Below are positions 1 through 5,545 of a stretch of 15,778 nucleotides of DNA, piece by piece. The position numbers were made by a program, and so were the translations under genes. The first letter of the stretch is position 1. Every line of letters starts with the position of its first letter. Under the pieces are notes generated by a model that did no database searches, was not told the DNA's origin, and saw only the letters and a list, made by a program, of their open reading frames with translations. The stretch is from Oscillospiraceae bacterium. GTDB lineage: Bacteria; Bacillota; Clostridia; Oscillospirales; Oscillospiraceae. The stretch covers positions 1 to 15,778 of the forward strand of contig JAHHSJ010000046.1 in NCBI GenBank assembly GCA_020025295.1, written 5' to 3'.

Positions 1-233
1 AGAAGAAGTTCAATGTCACCATGCTCTTTATCACCCACGATCAGGAGGAGGCGTTCTTCCTTTCCGATCGCATCATGGTTATGAATGAGGGCAACATTGA
101 GCAGATGGACACCCCCCTTACCATCTATCGTGAGCCGGCCAACGACTATGTGAAGAATTTCGTGGTGGATCAGCTGGACAAGAAGTACACGGATCTGCTG
201 CGCTACACGGGACGGGACGGCTATGAGAAATAA
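1..233 (+). CDS. ABC transporter ATP-binding protein, C-terminal end (partial)
   Basis: The gene is cut by the window edge; its frame begins at base 3. The visible part starts just before the H-loop (switch) motif, LFITHDQEEAF, whose histidine senses the ATP gamma-phosphate. It continues with DRIMVMNEGNIEQMDTP and YREPANDYVKNFV, the usual ending of PotA/FbpC/MalK-type ATPases. Walker A, Walker B and the signature motif lie outside the window. The last codons overlap the downstream permease by 11 bases (ATGAGAAATAA), so the two are almost certainly co-translated and form one importer. The substrate cannot be read from this fragment; the fused permease points to iron(III), phosphonate or a similar small anion. 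Confidence 0.93.
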   Translation, partial: KKFNVTMLFITHDQEEAFFLSDRIMVMNEGNIEQMDTPLTIYREPANDYVKNFVVDQLDKKYTDLLRYTGRDGYEK

Positions 234-1842
234 GAGTTTTTATTCCCTGAAATACCTGCTGCTGGCCTATTTGATGGTCACTGTGGTCTATCCGCTGGTG
301 TCGCTGCTGAGTACCATTCGGGGCAAGGATGTGGCGAGCGTAGTAGGCTCCACCCAGTTCTTCCCCATGCTGAAGAACTCTTTCGTGACCACCATTCTGG
401 CGACCATTATTTCCGTGGCGCTGGCCTTTGCGCTGGCCTATGCCCTGAACCGGAGCAACATCCGATTCAAATCCGTGTTCGTGGTGCTGTTTACCGTGCC
501 TATGCTGATCCCCAGTATTTCCCACGGCATGGGTCTGGTGCTGCTGTTCGGTGATAACGGTCTGGTCACCAACCTGCTGGGCCTGAATATCGGCCTGTAC
601 GGCTATAAGGGAATCGTCATGGGCTCCGTGCTCTATTCCTTCCCGGTGGCCTTCCTGATGTTTCATGATTCCCTCCAGTATGAGGATTACACCATTTACG
701 AGGCCGCAAGTGTGCTGGGCCTTTCTAAGTGGAATCAGTTCACCACCATCACCCTGCCGTCCATGCAGCGTACCGTCGTGTCTGCGGTGCTGGCGGTGTT
801 TACCATGGTCTTTACCGACTACGGCGTGCCCCTGATGACCGGCGGCACGGCTATGACCCTTCCGGTCTATATGTACCGGGAGGTCATCGGCATGATGAAC
901 TTCTCCGGTGGTGCGGTGGTTGGTCTGGTGCTGCTGACTCCCGCTGTGGTGGCGTTCCTGATGGACCTCCGCAAGAGCAACAGCGCGGACGCTTCCAGCA
1001 CCGTTACCAAGCCCTATTACATCGAGCCCAACAAGCGTCGGGATATGTTGGTGTATGTCTGCTTTGGCGTGGTGCTGTTCCTGCTGTGCCTGCCGATCAT
1101 CGCCTTTATCTGCCTGAGCTTTGTGAAGAAGTATCCCATCGACATGACCTTCTCGCTGGAGCCCATTAAAAAGCTGCTGGAGAACAAGATCGGCATTTAC
1201 TTTGTCAACTCCATGGCGGTGGCGCTGCTCACCGCTCTGCTGGGTACGGCACTGTCCTATTTCTCTGCCTATGTTACGGCCCGGTCCGGCAAGTCCCCTT
1301 CAAATAAGGTGATGCACTTTGTCAGTATGCTGTCATTGGCCGTGCCCGGTGTGGTTTTGGGTCTGTCCTTCCTGTTGTCCTTCAAGAACCTGCCCATCTA
1401 TGGCACCATCTTTATTCTGGTCATGGTCAACATGGTCCACTTCTTCTCCTCACCCTATCTGCTGGCCTATAACTCGCTGTCCAAGTTCAACTCCAATCTG
1501 GAGGATGTGGCTGAGACCTTGGGGATCAGCCGGATGCGGCTGCTGTTCAGCGTGTATCTGCCCTGCACCATGTCTACGGTGGTGGAGATGTACAGTTACT
1601 TCTTCGTCAACGCCATGATTACCATTTCCGCCGTGTCCTTCCTTATCAACTTCCGCACGATGCCCCTCTCCATGATGATTCCTCAGTTGGAGAGCCAGTC
1701 CTTCATCGAAGGTACCGCTTTGGTGTCCTTGATGATTCTGATTATCAATGTGGTAGAAAAGCTGCTGGCCTTTGCGGTTAAGCACAAGCTGGAGCAGCGG
1801 GAACAGACGAATCTGTCTGCCCTGATTGCACCGGAAGAATAA
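223..1842 (+). CDS. Fused two-domain ABC importer permease (FbpB/PhnU-like)
   Basis: This 539-residue integral membrane protein forms the transport channel for the ATPase just upstream. Two permease units are fused in one chain. Each carries the cytoplasmic EAA loop that docks on the ATPase: EAASVLGLSKWNQFTTITLP at about residues 160-179, and EDVAETLGISRMRLLFSVYLP-like sequence at about 427-447. Each unit has about six hydrophobic segments, joined by a polar linker near residues 250-270. Such fused permeases of 530-570 residues are typical of iron(III) (FbpB, AfuB), thiamine (ThiP) and 2-aminoethylphosphonate importers; I cannot choose between these from sequence alone. The ATG overlaps the ATPase stop and has only a weak GGGACGG ribosome site, so translation is probably coupled. 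The binding protein must lie upstream of the window. A strong terminator follows. Confidence 0.92.
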   Translation: MRNKSFYSLKYLLLAYLMVTVVYPLVSLLSTIRGKDVASVVGSTQFFPMLKNSFVTTILATIISVALAFALAYALNRSNIRFKSVFVVLFTVPMLIPSISHGMGLVLLFGDNGLVTNLLGLNIGLYGYKGIVMGSVLYSFPVAFLMFHDSLQYEDYTIYEAASVLGLSKWNQFTTITLPSMQRTVVSAVLAVFTMVFTDYGVPLMTGGTAMTLPVYMYREVIGMMNFSGGAVVGLVLLTPAVVAFLMDLRKSNSADASSTVTKPYYIEPNKRRDMLVYVCFGVVLFLLCLPIIAFICLSFVKKYPIDMTFSLEPIKKLLENKIGIYFVNSMAVALLTALLGTALSYFSAYVTARSGKSPSNKVMHFVSMLSLAVPGVVLGLSFLLSFKNLPIYGTIFILVMVNMVHFFSSPYLLAYNSLSKFNSNLEDVAETLGISRMRLLFSVYLPCTMSTVVEMYSYFFVNAMITISAVSFLINFRTMPLSMMIPQLESQSFIEGTALVSLMILIINVVEKLLAFAVKHKLEQREQTNLSALIAPEE

Positions 1843-1850
1843 TCAATAAC

Positions 1851-1886
1851 AAAAAGAACCTCTCGATTCTTCGAGAGGCTCTTTTT
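1851..1886 (+). terminator. Intrinsic terminator of the ABC importer operon
   Basis: A perfect 8-bp stem, CCTCTCGA (1859-1866) and TCGAGAGG (1871-1878), closes a TTCT loop and is followed by CTCTTTTT. The A-rich stretch before the stem (AAAAAGAA) pairs with this T tract except for one mismatch, so the signal could work in both directions. It starts 8 bases after the permease stop codon. Confidence 0.92.
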
Positions 1887-2260
1887 AGGTCGCTTTTCAG
1901 CCTGAAATTCAAAATCAGGGTGTATCGTCCAGAGTGTGGAACGGCTTTCTCTGCTCAGTCCTCTCCGTTTCCCGGCAAAGGGACTGGGATCATCAATGGG
2001 AGCGCTTTTGCACAGAAGGCAAATACTGGGGTGTCTGCACCGTTACTCTGCCGTACGGGGTAAGTGTCCTCGGAGCAGAGAAAGGGGGGTGGTGCGGTCA
2101 TGAATGGCCTTAAATCCACCGTTTCAGAGCAGACATTCTGAGCCTTGCATATTGCACACCACTGGGTGCAGACATTCAGAGGGGGACGGTCCATTCTGCG
2201 TGTTCAACAGAGCGGGGGAAGGATACTGCACCAATGGAATGGGCCGAAATAGATTCAATG
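1887..2260. other. Convergent intergenic region without a recognisable gene
   Basis: About 370 bases lie between the terminator of the ABC operon and the terminator of the feo operon, which point toward each other. No reading frame here has both a ribosome site and recognisable protein character. A minus-strand open frame at 1955-2194 looks like chance. The region holds a 12-bp perfect inverted repeat, CTTTCTCTGCTC (1945-1956) and GAGCAGAGAAAG (2073-2084). It also holds a near-direct repeat of 14 matches in 16 (2127-2142 and 2166-2181, core GCAGACATTC), and the small inverted repeat GGTG-TCTG-CACC near 2031-2042. It may be decayed sequence, or an untranslated structured element. Confidence 0.5.
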
Positions 2261-2297
2261 AAAAAACGGAGGTGCAGAGAAGTCTCTGCACCTCCGT
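2261..2297 (-). terminator. Intrinsic terminator of the feo operon
   Basis: Read on the minus strand, ACGGAGGTGCAGAG pairs perfectly over 14 bases with CTCTGCACCTCCGT around a 4-base loop, and a run of six T follows (the AAAAAA at 2261-2266 of the plus strand). It begins 5 bases after the stop codon of the small cysteine-rich gene. This closes the feo transcription unit. Confidence 0.95.
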
Positions 2298-2301
2298 CTG
2301 T

Positions 2302-2460
2302 TTACTTGTGTTCGCAGCAGGAGCCACCGCAACTGCCGCAGGAAGAGCAGTCACAGGAACAGCCGCCACCGTGATGGCGCCGTTTCTTGATCTCGTGGAC
2401 CAGACTGCCGACAAACAGAATCGCTACAATCGCACCAACAATCAAGGTGGGCATATTCAT
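2302..2460 (-). CDS. FeoB-associated cysteine-rich membrane protein
   Basis: This 52-residue protein begins MNMPTLIVGAIVAILFVGSL, a single N-terminal membrane segment. A basic stretch follows (KKRRHH, residues 25-30), then a cysteine-rich tail with seven cysteines at 34, 36, 38, 41, 44, 48 and 49. The AAGGAGG ribosome site at 2466-2472 sits 5 bases before the ATG. The gene starts 12 bases after the feoB stop and ends just before the operon terminator, so it is the last gene of the feo operon. This layout and length fit the FeoB-associated Cys-rich membrane protein family found beside feoB in many Firmicutes. By inference the cytoplasmic cysteines and histidines bind iron or sense redox state at the FeoB channel; the biochemical role is not established. 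The gene is short enough to be missed by length-filtered annotation. Confidence 0.9.
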   Translation of the reverse strand: MNMPTLIVGAIVAILFVGSLVHEIKKRRHHGGGCSCDCSSCGSCGGSCCEHK

Positions 2461-2472
2461 AGGAACCTCCTT

Positions 2473-4635
2473 TTAGTGAGCAAGGGGCTGATTTGCCTTA
2501 GAGGGCTTGCGGAACAGCATGTAGAGCAGACCGATGAGGACGACAAAAGCAACCACCGTCCAAACGGAGAAGATGCCCTGGAACAGCAGACCGAACTGAT
2601 ACACCATGAGGGAAATGGCATAGGCAAACACGCACATATAACCGATAGCAAAGACAGTCCACTTACCGTTGTTCATCTCACGCTTAATGGCGCCCATAGC
2701 GGCGAAGCAGGGAGCGCACAGCAGGTTAAAGACCAGGAAGGAGAAACCAGCCAGCTGGCTGCCGTGGAAGAACTCCTGACCGATCAGAGCCAGCTTAGCG
2801 GAGTTCATCTCCTCGACCAGCTCCATAGCGAGGTCGGCGTCAGCCATGGAGGACAGGGAACCGAACACACCGACGACCTCTTCCTTGGCGACCAGACCCA
2901 GCACGGTAGCCACAGCGGCCTGCCAGGAACCGAAGCCCAGAGGAATGAAGAGGAAGGCGATGCCGTTGCCGATGACTTCCAGAATGGAAGCGCCGCCCAG
3001 CTCCTCGGTGATGTAGTGGAAGCCGCCCTCGAAGGACAGGGAGTTCAGGACCCAGATAATGACGCTGGCAGCCAGAATGACGGTGCCGGCGCGCTTGATG
3101 AAGCTCCAGCCACGCTCCCAAGTAGCTCTCAGCACGTTGCCGGCCACGGGGATGTGGTAAGCGGGCAGCTCCATAACGAAGGGAGCGGGATCGCCGATAA
3201 AGATCTTGGTCTTCTTCAGAATGATGCCGGACACGATGACGGCAGCCACACCGATGAAGTAGGAAGCGGTTGCGACCCAAGCGCTGCCGCCGAACAGAGC
3301 GGCGGAGATCAGGCCGACAATGGGCATCTTAGCACCGCAGGGGATGAAGCCGGTGGTCATGATGGTCATCTTGCGGTCACGGTCCTGCTCGATGGTACGA
3401 GAAGCCATGATGCCGGGGACGCCGCAGCCGGAAGCAACCAGCATGGGGATAAAGGACTTGCCGGACAGGCCGAACTTACGGAACACACGGTCCATGATGA
3501 AGGCAACACGAGCCATGTAGCCGCAGTCTTCCAGCATACTCAGCATCAGGAACAGGATGAGCATCTGGGGGACAAAGCCCAGAACAGCGCCAACGCCGCC
3601 GATGATGCCTTCCGAAATCAGGCTGACCAGCCATTCCGTAACGCCCCAGCCGGACAGCAGGCTGGACACACCGGGAACGATCCACGCGCCGAACAGGGTG
3701 TCGTTCATGAAGCCGGTGACAGCGTCACCGATGGTGCCGATGGAGATGGTGTAGACCACCCACATCACGACCACGAAGATGGGCAGAGCCAGAATACGGT
3801 GGGTGAGGATGCGGTCGATCTTATCCGAAGTAGACATGGTAGCCGTGGACTTCTTCTTGTAGCTCTGCTTCATCAGGCCGCCGATGTAAACATAGCGCTC
3901 GTTGGTGATGATGGACTCAGCATCGTCATCCAGCTCTTCCTCGGCGGCAATAATGTCGGCCTCCATGTGATCCAGAGTGGCCTGATCCAGCTTCAGCTGC
4001 TCCAGCACCTTCTCATCACGCTCGAAGAGCTTGATGGCGTACCAGCGCTGCTGCTCTTCCGGCAGATTGTGCACAGCGGCCTCTTCGATGTGAGCAATTG
4101 CGTGCTCAACCACACCGGAGAAGGAGTGCATGGGGCGGGTTGCGCCCTTCTGAGCGGCCTCAATGGCAGCTTCAGCGGCAGCGTGGATACCGTCGTTCTT
4201 CAGTGCGGAGATTTCCACCACCTTGCAGCCGGTGGCTTCAGACAGCTGCTTAATGTCGATCTTGTCGCCGTTCTTGCGGACCAGATCCATCATGTTAATG
4301 GCGATGACCACGGGGATACCCAGCTCGGTGAGCTGAGTGGTCAGGTAGAGGTTACGCTCCAGGTTGGTGCCGTCCACGATGTTCAGGATGGCGTCGGGAC
4401 GCTCATGAACCAGATAGTTACGGGCGACCACTTCCTCCAGCGTGTAGGGGGACAGGGAATAAATACCGGGAAGGTCAGTGATGGTCACATCAGCGTGCTT
4501 CTTCAGCTTGCCTTCCTTCTTTTCAACAGTAACGCCGGGCCAGTTGCCTACATACTGGTTGGCACCGGTCAAAGCGTTGAACAGGGTAGTTTTACCGCAG
4601 TTCGGGTTGCCTGCCAGGGCAATACGCAGTTCCAT
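2473..4635 (-). CDS. feoB: Ferrous iron transporter B (GTP-gated Fe2+ importer)
   Basis: FeoB (720 residues, full length) imports Fe2+ across the cytoplasmic membrane under control of an N-terminal GTPase. The G motifs are intact: G1 GNPNCGKTT (residues 9-17), G2 threonine at 36 in GVTVE, G3 DLPG (54-57), G4 NMMD (114-117) and G5 SAL (143-145). The helical FeoB cytosolic domain follows. The membrane part carries two Gate domains with SGCGVPGIMASRTIE and FIPCGAKMPIV, each holding a conserved pore-region cysteine, and later GLVAKEEVVGVFGSL and the C-terminal FeoB_C segment with LLCAPCFAAMGAIKRE. The start has a strong AAGGAG site. It lies 86 bases downstream of feoA, and that gap holds a hairpin and an operator-like repeat. 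The gene has no TTA, CTA or TCA codons, which suggests strong codon selection. Confidence 0.98.
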   Translation of the reverse strand: MELRIALAGNPNCGKTTLFNALTGANQYVGNWPGVTVEKKEGKLKKHADVTITDLPGIYSLSPYTLEEVVARNYLVHERPDAILNIVDGTNLERNLYLTTQLTELGIPVVIAINMMDLVRKNGDKIDIKQLSEATGCKVVEISALKNDGIHAAAEAAIEAAQKGATRPMHSFSGVVEHAIAHIEEAAVHNLPEEQQRWYAIKLFERDEKVLEQLKLDQATLDHMEADIIAAEEELDDDAESIITNERYVYIGGLMKQSYKKKSTATMSTSDKIDRILTHRILALPIFVVVMWVVYTISIGTIGDAVTGFMNDTLFGAWIVPGVSSLLSGWGVTEWLVSLISEGIIGGVGAVLGFVPQMLILFLMLSMLEDCGYMARVAFIMDRVFRKFGLSGKSFIPMLVASGCGVPGIMASRTIEQDRDRKMTIMTTGFIPCGAKMPIVGLISAALFGGSAWVATASYFIGVAAVIVSGIILKKTKIFIGDPAPFVMELPAYHIPVAGNVLRATWERGWSFIKRAGTVILAASVIIWVLNSLSFEGGFHYITEELGGASILEVIGNGIAFLFIPLGFGSWQAAVATVLGLVAKEEVVGVFGSLSSMADADLAMELVEEMNSAKLALIGQEFFHGSQLAGFSFLVFNLLCAPCFAAMGAIKREMNNGKWTVFAIGYMCVFAYAISLMVYQFGLLFQGIFSVWTVVAFVVLIGLLYMLFRKPSKANQPLAH

Positions 4636-4654
4636 ACAGATTCTCTCCTTCTAA

Positions 4655-4669
4655 TTAGTATCAACTAAC
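4655..4669 (-). promoter_or_regulatory. Second DtxR-like operator, upstream of feoB
   Basis: TTAG-TATCAA-CTAAC has the same TTAG-N6-CTAAC layout as the operator at the head of the operon (5207-5225). On the minus strand it lies about 10 bases after a TATACT (plus 4680-4685) that could be a -10 element, with a weak TTGTGG -35 candidate at 4705-4710 (spacing 19). It may give feoB its own iron-responsive promoter. This rests on motif resemblance alone. Confidence 0.4.
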
Positions 4670-4686
4670 TTCTAGTCAAAGTATAT

Positions 4687-4705
4687 GGCGAGCTGACAGC
4701 TCGCC
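4687..4705 (-). other. Perfect hairpin in the feoA-feoB gap
   Basis: GGCGAGCT and AGCTCGCC form a perfect 8-bp stem around a 3-base loop, 17 bases after the feoA stop. On the minus strand it is followed by ATATACTTTGAC, not a clean T run. It is therefore at best a leaky terminator, an RNA-processing site or an mRNA-stability element that could set the feoA:feoB expression ratio. Confidence 0.55.
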
Positions 4706-4721
4706 CACAATGGCAGCAAAA

Positions 4722-4949
4722 TTAGATGTCGGTTACTTCAACCATCTCTGCATCTGCCTTACGGATGGACAGCTCATAGCCGCGAACCGTAAGTTCAATC
4801 GGATCGCCCAGAGGTGCAACCTTGCGAACATGCAGTTCCACACCCTTGGTGATACCCATGTCCATAATGCGGCGCTTGACAGCACCTTCGCCGTGAAGCT
4901 TTGCGACCTTAACGGTGTCGCCCACCTTCACCTGACGCAGTGTCTTCAT
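4722..4949 (-). CDS. feoA: FeoA domain protein (second feoA of operon)
   Basis: This 75-residue SH3-like protein starts MKTLRQVKVGDTVKVAKLHG. It shows the FeoA hallmarks: a GDTVKV strand, RRIMDMGITKG (residues 26-36), VAPLGDPIEL and a closing RGYELSIRKADAEMVEV. FeoA proteins are small cytosolic partners thought to dock on FeoB and help iron transport or gating. This copy is the more typical of the two, with the MGI/GDP pattern seen in FeoA proteins encoded directly before FeoB. An AGGAGG site precedes the ATG with 8-9 bases of spacing. Its start is 16 bases after the stop of the upstream feoA copy. Confidence 0.95.
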   Translation of the reverse strand: MKTLRQVKVGDTVKVAKLHGEGAVKRRIMDMGITKGVELHVRKVAPLGDPIELTVRGYELSIRKADAEMVEVTDI

Positions 4950-4965
4950 ACACTTACCCTCCTAA

Positions 4966-5178
4966 TCAAATCATAATTTTACGAGCCATTTCTTCACTGA
5001 TGGCAATACGGGATTCCTTCACTTTTACGATCAGGTTACCACCCAGCACGCTCACTACGCACACCTTGCCACCGGTGACAAAGCCCAGATTTTCCAGATG
5101 CTTTTTCACATTCGGTGAGCCACCGACTCGCTTTACGATATTCTCTTCTCCTACTGTGGCATAGGAAAGCGGCATCAT
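4966..5178 (-). CDS. feoA: FeoA domain protein (first feoA of operon)
   Basis: This is a second, divergent FeoA domain of 70 residues, MMPLSYATVGEENIVKRVGG, then NVKKHLENLGFVTGGKVCVVSVLGGNLIVKVKESRIAISEEMARKIMI. The pattern (a short glycine-rich loop, LENLGFVTG, then a beta strand with NLIVKVKESRIAI) matches the FeoA fold. I chose the ATG at 5178 because AAGGAG (5187-5192) lies 8 bases before it. A frame extension to a GTG at 5202 would put the ribosome site inside the gene. Two feoA genes before feoB are common in Clostridia; the variant copy may have a regulatory or docking role different from the classical one. It is the first gene behind the feo promoter. Confidence 0.92.
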   Translation of the reverse strand: MMPLSYATVGEENIVKRVGGSPNVKKHLENLGFVTGGKVCVVSVLGGNLIVKVKESRIAISEEMARKIMI

Positions 5179-5206
5179 ATAACCATCTCCTTGGAAATAC
5201 ACAAAG

Positions 5207-5225
5207 TTAGAATTATCTAACCTAA
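5207..5225 (-). promoter_or_regulatory. DtxR/IdeR-like iron operator of the feo operon
   Basis: The 19 bases TTAG-AATTAT-CTAACCTAA match the DtxR/IdeR consensus TTAGGTTAGSCTAACCTAA at 14 positions, including the entire right half. The site also contains a perfect GTTAGA-N4-TCTAAC inverted repeat. It lies just downstream of the -10 element and overlaps the likely transcription start, so an iron-loaded repressor bound here would block initiation. The regulator gene is not in the window. Confidence 0.65.
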
Positions 5226-5228
5226 TAA

Positions 5229-5257
5229 AGAATAGCAGGAAACCGTTTTTGTGTCAA
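5229..5257 (-). promoter_or_regulatory. Sigma-A promoter of the feo operon
   Basis: On the minus strand, TTGACA (plus 5252-5257) is followed by a 17-base spacer and TATTCT (plus 5229-5234). This is a near-consensus vegetative promoter located between the copA terminator and the first feoA. The DtxR-like operator lies immediately downstream. Confidence 0.85.
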
Positions 5258-5271
5258 GGAAAAAATGTATA

Positions 5272-5318
5272 AAAAAGGGGCAGACAGCACCACCGATTTT
5301 CGGTGATGCTGTCTGCCC
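5272..5318 (-). terminator. Intrinsic terminator of the copper operon
   Basis: A 19-bp stem (5278-5296 with 5300-5318) with one mismatch closes a 3-base loop. On the minus strand the odd pair becomes a U-G wobble, and the stem is followed by CTTTTTTAT, so the signal is oriented for copA. It starts 17 bases after the copA stop and ends only about 15 bases before the feo -35 element. Copper and iron operons are thus separately transcribed though adjacent. Confidence 0.95.
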
Positions 5319-5335
5319 AAAGCATTGGTATGCGG

Positions 5336-5545
5336 TCAGTTGACAGCGTTGACGGTGTAGCCCTGCTCCTCGACGGCGGCCTTGAGCTTGTCGTCGGAAA
5401 CGGCGGCGTTCAGAGTCACCACAGCGGTGCCGCTTTCGTGGCTGACGAGGGCGGAAGTGACTTCGGGAAGCTCCTCCAGCACCTTCTTCACACGGGCTTC
5501 ACAGTGGGGGCATATCATGCCCTCAATATGCATGGTCTTTTCCAT
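5336..5545 (-). other. CopZ-like C-terminal domain of CopA with possible separate translation
   Basis: From Met775 the last 69 residues of CopA form a complete HMA domain, MEKTMHIEGM with CPHC at 786-789, the same size as free CopZ chaperones. In the same frame, AGGAGG (plus 5557-5562) lies 11 bases before this ATG. Two products are therefore possible from one gene: the full pump and a free 69-residue chaperone. Alternatively the site is a relic of a former separate copZ gene that became fused. The spacing is slightly longer than ideal. Confidence 0.45.

Noticed and set aside
1955..2194. Minus-strand 79-codon open frame in the convergent spacer
   Set aside because: It has no good ribosome site, no recognisable protein character and irregular composition. 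I treat it as chance.
1887..2260. Possible cobalamin or other known riboswitch in the spacer
   Set aside because: I looked on both strands for a B12 box and other conserved cores and found none; there is no downstream gene in the proper orientation.
2104..4668. Very long plus-strand open frame (854 codons) antisense to feoB
   Set aside because: Its codons are the exact reverse complements of feoB codons, in register. It stays open only because feoB lacks TTA, CTA and TCA codons. The translation is low-complexity, rich in Gln, His, Asp and Gly, and matches no family, while feoB has all its motifs.
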